Below are positions 17,727-27,020 of a stretch of 52,783 nucleotides of DNA, piece by piece (the first letter of the stretch is position 1; every line of letters starts with the position of its first letter). The translations under genes and the position numbers were made by a program. Below the pieces are notes generated by a model, which made no database searches, was not told the origin of the DNA, and was given only the letters and a program-made list of their open reading frames with translations. This DNA comes from an uncultured Alphaproteobacteria bacterium. Its GTDB lineage: Bacteria; Pseudomonadota; Alphaproteobacteria; RF32; CAG-239. The stretch is taken from contig CALXTR010000011.1 of the NCBI GenBank assembly GCA_944391475.1, forward strand, positions 1 to 52,783, read 5' to 3'.

Positions 17727-19799
17727 TTATATTTTCTTGAGCAATTCCTGCACAATATCCAAGCGATAATAATCCTTGAGTTTTTCTGAAGGTGGATATG
17801 CCGTTTCTGCCTCAAGTGCCAAGATGTTGGCCTGCTGATTGAGAAAATCGCGACCCATAGAAATATTTTCTTTATTATCTTTGAGATATTGCTGATAGTT
17901 TGCCGCCTCGACGATGTTAGCCTTGAGCAAGCCATTGCGCTTGGTATAAAGCTTGGTGAAACACATCATGGTTATTGCCGAAGCCATGAAGAATACAGCT
18001 CCCCACATTGAAGACAGCCCACTCAAAATTACAAAGTTCAGACCCAAAAGTAACAGACATGCCACTTTCACCGCCCATTTTACGGTCCTTTTTTTCCAAT
18101 CCATTGAGAATAGGAACAAATAGGCCGCAATGTTTAAGTCAGCAAATGCCATGCCGGAGAACACCGCACCACTGTTGGGCCCCAATGCGGCTACAAACAG
18201 TTGAGACAATAATAACATAGCCGAGCTGAAAAACAGATATCCGCTATTAAGTTTGAAACAAAAAATTCGAAATTTTGTTTTGACTTCTTCTTCCACCCAA
18301 TGAGCCGATTGACGGATTTTGGGCAAATTATCTTTATTGATGGTAACAACCGCATCATTTCCAAACAAGCTTTTGACCGCAGTTTGTTCTTTTTTGGGCA
18401 GCGACTGCAAATTATCCGTACGTTTGATTAATAATATGCTGTCCCCATTTTTCTGAATGTCGATAATATTTTTCTTGAATATATCAAGTAAAAAAGCCCC
18501 AAAAGCTGTCTTGTCAAACTTACCTTTCAGTATGTAACGCAACATATAAGGAGTTTTAATCAGCTTAATAGGCTGTTTTTTTGATGTTTTTTGGATGTAT
18601 TTCCAAGAGGCCAAATAAGCCGCCAAAATCACTAACCAGCCCAAAATCGGGAACCAAAAACCACCATAATCAGCCACAAACCAGTTAAGCTTCTTTGAAA
18701 AAGTCGCCTCATCAATAACCCCTTTGGCAAAACTTACCGAAATTGGCATGCTTTCGACAATAAACAAAGGCTCTTTAGAAGCAAAACCAATCAAATTTGG
18801 AGCTCCGCGCGCCATAATTGCCTTATCGGGGCTATAATGGAATGGATACCCGACCAGTGCTTGTTGAGCAATCGGTTCGCTATTTGGCGGCAAGAGCACG
18901 GTTGCTCCGGCTTGTGAAATCACCAGATTCCAGTTTCCGCCGCTTACATTCCATTGGAGCTCATCAAAAGTGTCATAACGAGCAATTTGCCGATCAATCA
19001 CATAGCTAAACACATATTTATATACCCCCGATTCCAACGGAAAAATAGTTTTAGGAGTAATTAAGAAATTTCGGCCTTTTTCAATTAGTTGATAATCAAT
19101 TGGTTGTTCATTAATAGTAACGCCGAGCAAACTTGGTTCAATTTTATGTGCTTTTGCGTTGCGGTCTACCATATATGCCGGTAGAGCCTTCACTAACGGA
19201 TATTTTAATTTCTTATTATCAGCGACCACTACGACAGTTTCATCAAACCGTACTAGGCCTGATTTTAACACTTCAATTTTAGTAAATAAGTAAGGAATAT
19301 GTTCCGCTGTAGGCACACTCACTTTATCTGCAAACGGCGGAATAGAAATTGTAATGCTGTTAAGAGGGTCTAGCTGTTGTCTATTTTTTTGCCACAGTTC
19401 GGGTTGCAACATTTTGGGATCAAGCTGATTGGATGTTTGTACATTTTGCGGCTGCGCCGAACGTTTAATTGCCTCTTCATAGATTCTATCAAAGAAAGGT
19501 TTTTCAACATTAACCCCGGGAATTTTGTCCTCTACCACGCTTGTAGCGCTTCCCCCAAAAGAACCGCTGTCTTTGTCATATTGAGTAATTGCAACAGATT
19601 TCAATCTTTCAATCAAATATTTCTTAAAATCGGATTCGCTCTCAAAACGATCTAATGGAGAAGCCAGTGCTACTGATGGCGCTGGAATATTATTTGATTC
19701 AATAGTTGCGCTTTCCGGGCTAGAAACTTCGCGGATAGCGGCATTTGCCAACGAATGGCAAGCCAGCAAACACCAACAAAAAATCAGAAGTTTTTTCAT
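17727..19799 (-). CDS. DUF2207-type predicted membrane protein
   Basis: 690 aa with a signal peptide (cleavage near HSLANA, about 20). A periplasmic beta-rich region (about 165-350) of DUF2207 character follows, with LKSGLVRFDETVVVVADN and the YKYVFSYVIDRQIARYD segment. There is one TM helix (about 385-405), a cytoplasmic stretch containing FLLDIFKKNIIDIQKNG, then three to four more TM helices (about 515-610) and a charged tail. Members of this family are uncharacterised envelope proteins. AGAGGG six to seven bases upstream supports the ATG. It is divergent from the nucleotidyltransferase gene. Confidence 0.75.
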   Translation of the reverse strand: MKKLLIFCWCLLACHSLANAAIREVSSPESATIESNNIPAPSVALASPLDRFESESDFKKYLIERLKSVAITQYDKDSGSFGGSATSVVEDKIPGVNVEKPFFDRIYEEAIKRSAQPQNVQTSNQLDPKMLQPELWQKNRQQLDPLNSITISIPPFADKVSVPTAEHIPYLFTKIEVLKSGLVRFDETVVVVADNKKLKYPLVKALPAYMVDRNAKAHKIEPSLLGVTINEQPIDYQLIEKGRNFLITPKTIFPLESGVYKYVFSYVIDRQIARYDTFDELQWNVSGGNWNLVISQAGATVLLPPNSEPIAQQALVGYPFHYSPDKAIMARGAPNLIGFASKEPLFIVESMPISVSFAKGVIDEATFSKKLNWFVADYGGFWFPILGWLVILAAYLASWKYIQKTSKKQPIKLIKTPYMLRYILKGKFDKTAFGAFLLDIFKKNIIDIQKNGDSILLIKRTDNLQSLPKKEQTAVKSLFGNDAVVTINKDNLPKIRQSAHWVEEEVKTKFRIFCFKLNSGYLFFSSAMLLLSQLFVAALGPNSGAVFSGMAFADLNIAAYLFLFSMDWKKRTVKWAVKVACLLLLGLNFVILSGLSSMWGAVFFMASAITMMCFTKLYTKRNGLLKANIVEAANYQQYLKDNKENISMGRDFLNQQANILALEAETAYPPSEKLKDYYRLDIVQELLKKI

Positions 19800-19831
19800 A
19801 AAATCCCTCTTTGTTAACTAAATAGACATAG

Positions 19832-19849
19832 TTGTATATTAGTATACAA
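19832..19849 (+). promoter_or_regulatory. Perfect inverted repeat in a divergent promoter region
   Basis: TTGTATA, a 4-nt spacer, then TATACAA: a perfect 7-bp dyad midway between the divergent DUF2207-type gene and the nucleotidyltransferase gene. It could be an operator for a dimeric regulator acting on both. No regulator is identified. Confidence 0.4.
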
Positions 19850-19891
19850 ACATTAAAAAAGGATTATAATCTAGAAATGGAGAAATTTGAT

Positions 19892-20638
19892 ATGAAGGAA
19901 AATCGCAAAGTAGCTGCAATTGTATTGGCAGCCGGTAAGGGAACCCGCATGAAATCAGACTTGCCCAAAGTCATGATGCCCCTCTGCGGCAAACCGATGA
20001 TACGTCACATTATTAATACGCTAGAGGCAATGCATGTTGATAAAATCATTCCGGTTATTTCACCCGATGGTGCTTTGATAGCCAAAGAAGTAGCTCCCTA
20101 TGAAACAGCACTGCAAGAAAAACAATTAGGCACAGGCCATGCCGCCATTTGCGCTCGGAGCAAGCTTTGTGGTTTTGAGGGTGATATTTTGGTAATGTTT
20201 GGTGATCATCCGGTTATCACCAAAGAAACCTTAAAAAAGGCTTTGCGCAAAAAACAAGAAGGCTATTCGGTTGTAGTTTTGGGTTTCCACCCCCAAGATG
20301 CATTGCGCTATGGCCGCCTGATTATGAATGGTGATGAGTTAGTCAAGATTGTTGAATATAAAGATGCCAGCGATGAAGAAAAGGCTATCAATTTCTGCAA
20401 TTCAGGTGTGATGGTTTTTGATAGTGAAACCATGTTTGATATTTTGTCTTCAATAAGTAATGAAAATGCCGCCGGTGAGTATTATTTAACCGATGCTATT
20501 GCCATTGCCCGCCGTCGTGGTCTAAAATGCGGAGCCATTGAATGCGATCCCGATGAGTTGTCCGGAGCCAACACTCAAGAAGAACTTGCCGCTTTGGAGA
20601 AATATCTCACCGCTCGCAATGCCAAAAAAGGAAATTAA
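19892..20638 (+). CDS. GlmU-type nucleotidyltransferase domain without acetyltransferase
   Basis: 248 aa from ATG 19892 (GGAG nine bases upstream; in-frame ATG 19877 is also possible). Signature nucleotidyltransferase fold: LAAGKGTRMKSDLPKVM (12-28), QLGTGHAAICA, GDHPVI in place of GDVPLI, IVEYKDAS and NSGVMVF. These match the N-terminal UTP:GlcNAc-1-P uridylyltransferase half of GlmU, about 230 aa. The left-handed beta-helix acetyltransferase half is absent, whereas full GlmU is about 450 aa. It could complement a separate acetyltransferase or use another sugar phosphate. Its stop codon overlaps the next start as TAATG. Confidence 0.85.
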   Translation: MKENRKVAAIVLAAGKGTRMKSDLPKVMMPLCGKPMIRHIINTLEAMHVDKIIPVISPDGALIAKEVAPYETALQEKQLGTGHAAICARSKLCGFEGDILVMFGDHPVITKETLKKALRKKQEGYSVVVLGFHPQDALRYGRLIMNGDELVKIVEYKDASDEEKAINFCNSGVMVFDSETMFDILSSISNENAAGEYYLTDAIAIARRRGLKCGAIECDPDELSGANTQEELAALEKYLTARNAKKGN

Positions 20639-21078
20639 TGCGCTGGATAAAAGAACATTGGTTTGGACTACTAATGAGCATTTTTGTGCTTTTTGTAGTC
20701 CTGTATTTCATCATCATTTTTGTTTCGCCGCGCTATGACCTCCAGCGCCGAGGCTTCATTCCATGCACGGAAGAGCTGGCTCAAAATATCAGCGCTTGCC
20801 AAGAAAACAAACTTACATGCGCCATGGGGGCAATTTGGCGCAATAATTTGTGTGACTTGCGGGTTATCGTGCAGGGGTTCTCCGCTTGGCTCGAAGGCAA
20901 ACAAGCAAGACCCTGGAGCAATTATTGGTTTGAACCCGAACTTTTAAGTGACCGCCCCGGCAATGATGATCCGGATTTGGCCGAGTTTTATCGTCAGCAT
21001 CCGGATTTGCAGGCAGAAATGAATGAGTTAAAAAGATTAGAACAGGAGCAATATCAAAATGACCAACCGAAAGAATAA
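20638..21078 (+). CDS. Small one-TM membrane protein, unknown
   Basis: 146 aa. A short basic N-terminus, one transmembrane helix (about 10-29, LLMSIFVLFVVLYFIIIFV), then a soluble domain with four cysteines (PCTEEL, SACQEN, TCAMG, LCDLR; residues about 43-77) that could form two disulphides in the periplasm. The tail is acidic and Gln-rich. Translationally coupled on both sides: TAATG with the nucleotidyltransferase and a 20-base overlap with the peptidase. No family is recognised. Confidence 0.75.
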   Translation: MRWIKEHWFGLLMSIFVLFVVLYFIIIFVSPRYDLQRRGFIPCTEELAQNISACQENKLTCAMGAIWRNNLCDLRVIVQGFSAWLEGKQARPWSNYWFEPELLSDRPGNDDPDLAEFYRQHPDLQAEMNELKRLEQEQYQNDQPKE

Positions 21079-22849
21079 TCTTCCTGCGTGGGATTTAAGC
21101 GATTTATATAAAAGTATTGAAGATCCCAAAGTTAAAACCGATATCCAAAAACTTGGCAAGTTAGCCCAAAGCTTTGCTAAAGATTATAAGGGAAAACTGG
21201 CTCAACTAAGCGCAGATGAGTTCCTAAAATCCATTCAGCGCTATGAGGAAATGGATGTTATCGGCGGTAAGTTGATGGAATACGCCTTTTTGCAGATGTG
21301 CACCCGCACAGATAATAAGGCAGCTACGGCCTTTTATCAAAACACCAACGAGCAGGTGGTTGAGGCAACTAAGCCGACCATTTTTTATACTTTGGAGATT
21401 AATAAGCTCAGCGATAAAAAGTTGAAGGAGTTTTTAAAAAATTCTGCTATCTCGCATTATAAACCCTGGTTAGACATGGTTCGGCTGTTTAAGAAACATG
21501 AGCTTTCCGAAGAGATAGAAGAACTTTTAGCCGACAAAGCCATGACTTCTTCAGCCGCCTGGGAACGTCTATACGTCGAAACCAGCTCCAAACAGCGTTT
21601 TGTGATTGATGGCAAAGAATATAATGAGGCAGAATTAGCGCAATTTATGCAAGATAAAGATGCCACTTTGCGTACTAAAGCCGGTAAGGAATATAATCGT
21701 GTTGCCAAAAACAATGCTGATATGTTTGCGCTGATTTATAATATGTTGATAAAGGACAAATCCATCGAGGACAACAAACGTGGCTTTGCTCGTCCCGATT
21801 CGGCCATGAATTTATCAAGCCGAGTTGATGATGGCGTTGTTGACGCGTTGGCACAAGCAGTAAAAAATCGTTATAAAGATTTAGCCCACCGTTTTTATAA
21901 GCTCAAAGCCGGCTGGCTTAAGGTTAAGAAACTTGAATATTGGGATAGAAATGCCCCGCTGCCATTTGCCAAAGATGAAGAAGTCAGCTGGGAACAGGCT
22001 GTAAAAACGGTTTTAGATGCCTATGGCTCGTTTTCTAAAGAATTTGCCGCCATCGGTCAGAAATTTTTTGAACACCCTTGGATAGATGTACCGCCACGCT
22101 CCGGCAAACAAAGTGGCGCATTTTGTGCCGGTACCGGAGGTATGGAGCACCCATATTTATTGTTGAATTTTAATGGCAAAGAACGCGATATTCTGACTTT
22201 AGCTCACGAACTTGGTCATGGTTGCCACCATATTTTGTGTTATCCTAAAGGCGATTTGAATGACCAAACCCCTAAAGTTTTGGCTGAAGTTGCCTCTGTG
22301 TTTGCCGAAATGGTAACTTTCCAGAACCTGCTCAAAGACTTAGATGACAATGAAGCCAAATTAAGTCTGATAGCCGGTAAAGTTAGCGATATGATTAATA
22401 CCGTATCAAGACAAATTGCTTTCCATTTTTATGAGAGCCGTATGCATGAGGAACGCAAAAAAGGTGAGGTTTCAGTAGAGCGAATCCGAGAAATCTGGAC
22501 CGAAGAGATGCAAAGCTATCTTGGCAAATATGTTAATGTTGATGAAGACAGCAGCTATCTCTGGGCTCATTTAAGCCATGTGTTTGAACAGCCATTTTAT
22601 GTATATGCCTATGCATTTGCCGATTGCTTGGTCAATTCGCTATATCAGGTATATCGCGATGGTTCAGTCAAAGACTTTGCCGATAAATACCTCAATATGC
22701 TCTCCCAAACTGGTATAAAACGCTATGATGAGTTGCTCAAACCATTTGGACTTGATGCTCATGATCCCAAGTTCTGGGACAAAGGCATGGATTTGATTGC
22801 CGAGTATATCAAAGAACTTGAGCGCTTAAGCAAAAAACTTGGGGTATAA
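21059..22849 (+). CDS. pepF: M3-family oligoendopeptidase F
   Basis: 596 aa, typical for PepF. The zinc site HELGHGCHH is near residue 382 within TLAHELGHG, with the third ligand region downstream (AEVASVFAEM). FEQPFYVYAYAFAD near the C-terminus is also a family signature. This cytosolic metallopeptidase cuts oligopeptides, for example in peptide recycling. The gene begins inside the preceding one, with GGAG ten bases before the ATG, so the three genes are one operon. It ends at a strong terminator. Confidence 0.93.
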   Translation: MTNRKNNLPAWDLSDLYKSIEDPKVKTDIQKLGKLAQSFAKDYKGKLAQLSADEFLKSIQRYEEMDVIGGKLMEYAFLQMCTRTDNKAATAFYQNTNEQVVEATKPTIFYTLEINKLSDKKLKEFLKNSAISHYKPWLDMVRLFKKHELSEEIEELLADKAMTSSAAWERLYVETSSKQRFVIDGKEYNEAELAQFMQDKDATLRTKAGKEYNRVAKNNADMFALIYNMLIKDKSIEDNKRGFARPDSAMNLSSRVDDGVVDALAQAVKNRYKDLAHRFYKLKAGWLKVKKLEYWDRNAPLPFAKDEEVSWEQAVKTVLDAYGSFSKEFAAIGQKFFEHPWIDVPPRSGKQSGAFCAGTGGMEHPYLLLNFNGKERDILTLAHELGHGCHHILCYPKGDLNDQTPKVLAEVASVFAEMVTFQNLLKDLDDNEAKLSLIAGKVSDMINTVSRQIAFHFYESRMHEERKKGEVSVERIREIWTEEMQSYLGKYVNVDEDSSYLWAHLSHVFEQPFYVYAYAFADCLVNSLYQVYRDGSVKDFADKYLNMLSQTGIKRYDELLKPFGLDAHDPKFWDKGMDLIAEYIKELERLSKKLGV

Positions 22850-22858
22850 CACTTCGAT

Positions 22859-22895
22859 ACAAGGGCAAATTGCTTAATTTGCCCTTGTTTTTTTT
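22859..22895 (+). terminator. Intrinsic terminator after pepF
   Basis: CAAGGGCAAATT (22860-22871) pairs perfectly with AATTTGCCCTTG (22876-22887) around GCTT, followed by eight or more Ts. Confidence 0.9.
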
Positions 22896-22985
22896 ACAAA
22901 AAGTAAAAAAAATTAACCAAATAACAATGAATTTGCCTATATAATTGAAATAGCGATAAAAGGTTTTGAAACGAGATAAAAAAGC

Positions 22986-23014
22986 TTGCGAAGCAGGCAA
23001 TTTTGTGTTATGAT
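22986..23014 (+). promoter_or_regulatory. Candidate flagellin promoter
   Basis: TTGCGA (22986-22991) and TATGAT (23009-23014) lie 17 bp apart, leaving a leader of about 70 nt. The leader carries the dyad ATCACAT/ATGTGAT shortly before the TTGGAG ribosome binding site. I see no clear sigma-28 or sigma-54 type promoter, which would be more usual for flagellin. Confidence 0.4.
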
Positions 23015-23090
23015 AAATCTTGTATTGTTAGTAAAACAATCACATGTTTTAACGTGAAACACTATGTGATCCTAGTATTGGAGAAAAACA

Positions 23091-24218
23091 ATGGCAGATA
23101 TTTCATTAACAGCAAGTATGCGTTCAAACTTGCTTTCCTTGCAGCAGACACAGTCGCTGATGGATACTACTCAAGAACGCCTTTCTACAGGTAAGAAAGT
23201 TAACTCAGCTATTGACAACCCGTCATCTTACTACGCAGCACAGTCTTTGACTAACCGTGCGAGCGACTTGAGCGCTTTGCTTGATAGCATGGGCCAAGCC
23301 ATTCAGACCATTCAGGCTGCCGATGAAGGTATTAAGACCATCACCGAGTTTGCTGAACAAGCTAAAGCTGTGGCTAACTCCGCTCGTGACGAAGCTGTTG
23401 ACATGAGCAGCGCTAAGTTAACTATCGGTGCTTTGGCTGCTGGTAAATCCAAGGCTGCACAGATAGATATTACTATTAATAATGCTGATGGTACTGCTGG
23501 TACTCCGGTTACAGTTAATATTGAAGCTAACAAAACCTTAGAAGAAGTTAAAGCTAGCGTGTTAGAGCAAATCAATAAAGAAGGTAGTGGATTAAAAGCT
23601 TCTTTTGATGATACGGGCGCTTTGCTTATTACTGCTCAAGATGGTGCTACAGCTACTGTGGCCACAACTACTCCTGGTGACTTTACCTTGTCGGTACCTA
23701 AGTCAGAACCGCAAGTAAACGAGTCACGTCAAAAATTAGCCGCTCAATTTGACAGCATTTTGGCTCAGATTGATAAAGTTGCTAATGACTCTAGCTACAA
23801 AGGTGTTAACTTGTTGCAAGGTAATGACCTTAAAGTAGTGTTCAACGAAGACCGTTCTTCTGACTTGGTTATTGAAGGTAAGGACGCTTCTTCTGCCGGC
23901 TTGAAGATTGCCGCTTCTGCTAATGATTGGAAGACCAATGCTGACGTTGATGCCGCAATCACTCAGATTGAAGATGCAATTAAAGAATTGCGTACTATGT
24001 CATCTGAGTTTGGTAACAACTACTCAATCGTTCAAAGCCGCGAAACCTTTACCGAAAACTTGATTAACGTTTTGGAAGAAGGTTCAGATAAATTGACCTT
24101 GGCTGATATGAACGAAGAATCAGCAAATATGTTGGCTCTTCAAACCAGACAGCAGTTGGCTATTAACTCCTTGAGTTTGGCTTCTCAGGCTGCTCAATCA
24201 GTATTGAAACTGTTCTAA
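23091..24218 (+). CDS. Flagellin
   Basis: 375 aa. The conserved N-terminal D0/D1 helices are clear (TQERLSTGKKVNSAIDNPSS, about 28-47, then IQTIQAADEGIKTI), as is the C-terminal ALQTRQQLAINSLSLASQAA ending in VLKLF. The middle (about 120-210) is a beta-rich insert with ITINNADGT and LLITAQDGA, like a flagellin IN domain. The protein polymerises into the filament after export by the flagellar secretion system. No other flagellar gene is in the window, so this flagellin is remote from its assembly genes. GGAG seven bases upstream supports the start; a strong terminator follows. Confidence 0.95.
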   Translation: MADISLTASMRSNLLSLQQTQSLMDTTQERLSTGKKVNSAIDNPSSYYAAQSLTNRASDLSALLDSMGQAIQTIQAADEGIKTITEFAEQAKAVANSARDEAVDMSSAKLTIGALAAGKSKAAQIDITINNADGTAGTPVTVNIEANKTLEEVKASVLEQINKEGSGLKASFDDTGALLITAQDGATATVATTTPGDFTLSVPKSEPQVNESRQKLAAQFDSILAQIDKVANDSSYKGVNLLQGNDLKVVFNEDRSSDLVIEGKDASSAGLKIAASANDWKTNADVDAAITQIEDAIKELRTMSSEFGNNYSIVQSRETFTENLINVLEEGSDKLTLADMNEESANMLALQTRQQLAINSLSLASQAAQSVLKLF

Positions 24219-24238
24219 TTGCAGTTCAAAAGGTGAAG

Positions 24239-24269
24239 AGAGCGGCAAGAAGTTGCCGCTCTTTTTTTT
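24239..24269 (+). terminator. Intrinsic terminator after flagellin
   Basis: AGAGCGGCAA (24239-24248) pairs with TTGCCGCTCT (24253-24262) around GAAG, followed by eight Ts: a classical strong terminator. Confidence 0.92.
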
Positions 24270-24351
24270 GCTTGCAAATGTAAGTCCGCATGGTACAATA
24301 ATCCAACATTTTCCCTAAAAATTAATAGTAAAATACAAAAAGTTAAGTAAG

Positions 24352-25896
24352 ATGAATAAAGCAGAAATCGATAATTTTGATCAAAGCGTCTCCTATCCTA
24401 TGGAAAAGGAATATTTCGAACAATCTCCCGAATATATACAAGCCCAGCAAAGAGCCCGTGATGCCTACTGCATTCAGCTGATTGAGCAGGCTTATACAAA
24501 CGGTATACTTATGCTTAAAGATCAATTGGTTGATGAAAATTCTGTTGAGGCCAACCATCCGGAAGTTCAGCGCTTTAAGATAGACGAAGATGCTAAAAAG
24601 CTTCTGGAGTTTTATTATTCTGATGGCATGAAAATCTATACGGAAATGTTTTTGACTTTTGATCGCATTTTCGGAGAGGAAGAGGAAAACATTCAGGTTG
24701 TTGATCTCAAAAACGGCAAAGTGATAAGAGATAATGCCACTCTCAAAGACATTACTCCCAACAGCTGTGTTAAAGTTCACTATCGGGATAGTAACAATAA
24801 TCCGGTTATTTTGACCTATCCCGGATTAAAAAATGTTACTCGCGCGATTCAAAAATTATCGCTCAATGGTAAATACCACAATCAATATAAAAAGCGCATT
24901 ATAGAACTGCGCCGCCGCTTTGGAGATGATGAAAAGTCTTTTGAGCAAGAAAAAGTAAAAATCCTTAAACCAACTGAAATGATGGGGGATATCTTGCGGG
25001 TTTCTTTGAGCATGAAAAGATATTCAGACTTGCTCAAGTGGAAAGAAAAAATCCAACAAATGGATGGTATGATAATCAATCCATCGCGTATTAAAAACAA
25101 ATTTTGCGACAATGATGTCAAACGCCACCAAGATTTTTCGGAAAAGAACTTTCGCAATTTGGTTGTCTATATTGAATTGCCAAGCGGAGCCAAAATAGAA
25201 GTTCAGGAAAAAATCACTTCATTGGAATTGGTTGATAATTTAACGCATCCATTTTATGAATATCTGCGCTTAGAAAAAGAAAAATTAGAAGCTCTGGAAC
25301 TTTCTTCTGCTACGGCTTTTACAACTAAGCAACCAGAATACATTGCTTCTCGCCGTAAAATTTCTGCTTTGGAATATACCATTCAGGCTATTAATCGTTG
25401 GGGAATTGAAAAACACAACCAGCACGATGTTTTAGATAAGGTGATGCGCATTGAAGAGCGTAAACGCGTAAAGGGCATTAAACTAGATGCAAATCGTTAT
25501 CAAGGAGAAGAAAGGGCATGGGCTTTAGCAGGTCTGGACCCCGAATGCGTCAAATTCTTGCAGGCCAATTTCTTGGCTCGCCCCAAACAGGCCTTGGTCT
25601 TAAGCAATCCATTGCCGGACATCCCGCGAGATATTAAAATGATGTATTTTGAATATCGCCGTAGCAAACGAGAGAAAAGAGAGCCAAACATTTCGGCAGA
25701 TTTTGTGCCTATTTTTCAGATGTATGACAAATCGCCTGAGTTGCAAAGATTGTTCCGCGATGCCACACCTGAATTGAGAAAAGTATTTAATAAATATCAA
25801 AAAATCCTCGCACCCAATTATCGATGTGTTATAAAAGGCACAGATAAATTGGATAGCCGAATTTATGATTTGGCACAAAAACAGTCTGGTAGGTAG
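24352..25896 (+). CDS. Unknown 514-aa protein, possible RelA/SpoT-like nucleotidyltransferase fold
   Basis: No signal peptide or membrane segment. The centre (about 205-305) contains GDILRVSLSMKRYSDLL, a basic RIKNKFCD, then NFRNLVVYIELPSGAKIEVQ and NLTHPFYEYLRLEKEK. That order (D-x-x-R near a helix, a basic loop, a strand pair ending in E-x-Q, then H-x-x-Y-x-x-R) is what RelA/SpoT-type synthetases show, but the usual G-Y-x-S/N segment is not obvious. I treat this as a weak structural resemblance. The rest is helical and charged. It is followed eight bases later by the Sel1-repeat gene, probably in one operon. The ribosome binding site is weak. Confidence 0.6.
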   Translation: MNKAEIDNFDQSVSYPMEKEYFEQSPEYIQAQQRARDAYCIQLIEQAYTNGILMLKDQLVDENSVEANHPEVQRFKIDEDAKKLLEFYYSDGMKIYTEMFLTFDRIFGEEEENIQVVDLKNGKVIRDNATLKDITPNSCVKVHYRDSNNNPVILTYPGLKNVTRAIQKLSLNGKYHNQYKKRIIELRRRFGDDEKSFEQEKVKILKPTEMMGDILRVSLSMKRYSDLLKWKEKIQQMDGMIINPSRIKNKFCDNDVKRHQDFSEKNFRNLVVYIELPSGAKIEVQEKITSLELVDNLTHPFYEYLRLEKEKLEALELSSATAFTTKQPEYIASRRKISALEYTIQAINRWGIEKHNQHDVLDKVMRIEERKRVKGIKLDANRYQGEERAWALAGLDPECVKFLQANFLARPKQALVLSNPLPDIPRDIKMMYFEYRRSKREKREPNISADFVPIFQMYDKSPELQRLFRDATPELRKVFNKYQKILAPNYRCVIKGTDKLDSRIYDLAQKQSGR

Positions 25897-25904
25897 GAGG
25901 TAAT

Positions 25905-27011
25905 ATGTCATTTTTGCGTTTGATGCTCGTTTGCACATTGGCAATTTTGTTTTCGGCAGACAATGTGCAGGCCAAAGATAGCGATGAAAGCTTTTTCTCT
26001 TTTTTAAATTTTGCTAAGAATAAACGCCAAGGTGGAGAAGAACAAACTACGGCTCAACAACCACAAGCGCCGGCAGAAGATCCGCACGAGAAAATGATAA
26101 AAGATGCACAAAACGGCAATCTTGATGCACAATTGAGCCTTGGCTATATCTATCTTTATGGGGAAGGCGATATCAAACCAGATTATAATAAAGCCTTTCG
26201 TTACTATGAAATGGCCGCGGCGCAAAATGATAATGTTGCAATTAATAATTTGGGCAGCCTTTACTATAGTGGTATCGGTACACCGGCAAATGTCGCCAAA
26301 GCAATGGAGATGTTTGACAAAGCCGCCAAGTTAGGAAATGTTGAGGCATCCGTTAATTTGGCCTTTTTATACATGACGGAAAACCCTATTCAACAAGATT
26401 CTAAACTAGGCTTGGAGTTGTTCCAAACTGCCGCCCAACAAGGCAATCCAACCGCACAATTTATGCTCGGCTATGCCTACCTTCATGGTTATCTGGTTAA
26501 ACAAGACTATGCAAAAGCTTTTGAGTTGTTGCAAAAATCAGCTCTTGCCCAATATGACGAGGCCCAATACCAAACAGCATTGCTTTATATGGAAGGAAAA
26601 GGTATTCCTCAAAACTATGGAAAAGCGGTAAATTTGCTCAATGCGGCTCGCCTGCAAGGTCACGTTGATGCAACCATGACTATGGGGCGAATTTTAGCCG
26701 AAGGTCGCAAATATCCGCGAGATGTTTATACTGCGCATGTGTTGTTTAATTTGGCATCAGTACATGGCGCTGAGCGAGCCGATGAGTTTCGTGATCGTTT
26801 GGCTCAAGAAATGGAGATTGATATGGTTTTGCGTGCTCAAGCCGAGGCAGATGCTTTTCGCGCTAAACCCTCAGAGCTGACTAGCTACATTCATCAAACA
26901 TTTGGGGAAAACATTAAGGCCTATATTGATCGTTATTTGCCCAAGCCCGTAGAAGACAAACAAACAGAAAAATCCAAACCCAAGCAAGAAGAGCGCAGTG
27001 GCTTGCTATAA
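25905..27011 (+). CDS. Secreted Sel1-repeat protein
   Basis: 368 aa with a signal peptide (cleavage near NVQAKD, about 24) and a perfect AGGAGGTAAT ribosome binding site. From about residue 60 to 290 there are at least six Sel1-like TPR repeats of the form A...LGxxYxxGxGxxxDYxKAxxYxxxAA, for example SLGYIYLYGEGDIKPDYNK and FMLGYAYLHGYLVKQDYAK. The C-terminus is Lys/Glu-rich. Such repeat solenoids mediate protein interactions in the periplasm or, in host-associated bacteria, outside the cell. Probably cotranscribed with the preceding 514-aa gene; strong terminator after. Confidence 0.88.
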   Translation: MSFLRLMLVCTLAILFSADNVQAKDSDESFFSFLNFAKNKRQGGEEQTTAQQPQAPAEDPHEKMIKDAQNGNLDAQLSLGYIYLYGEGDIKPDYNKAFRYYEMAAAQNDNVAINNLGSLYYSGIGTPANVAKAMEMFDKAAKLGNVEASVNLAFLYMTENPIQQDSKLGLELFQTAAQQGNPTAQFMLGYAYLHGYLVKQDYAKAFELLQKSALAQYDEAQYQTALLYMEGKGIPQNYGKAVNLLNAARLQGHVDATMTMGRILAEGRKYPRDVYTAHVLFNLASVHGAERADEFRDRLAQEMEIDMVLRAQAEADAFRAKPSELTSYIHQTFGENIKAYIDRYLPKPVEDKQTEKSKPKQEERSGLL

Positions 27012-27020
27012 AGAAGTTAC

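Noticed and set aside
22896..23090. Sigma-28 or sigma-54 flagellin promoter
   Set aside because: I looked for both consensus patterns upstream of the flagellin and found no convincing match; only a sigma-70-like pair fits the spacing.
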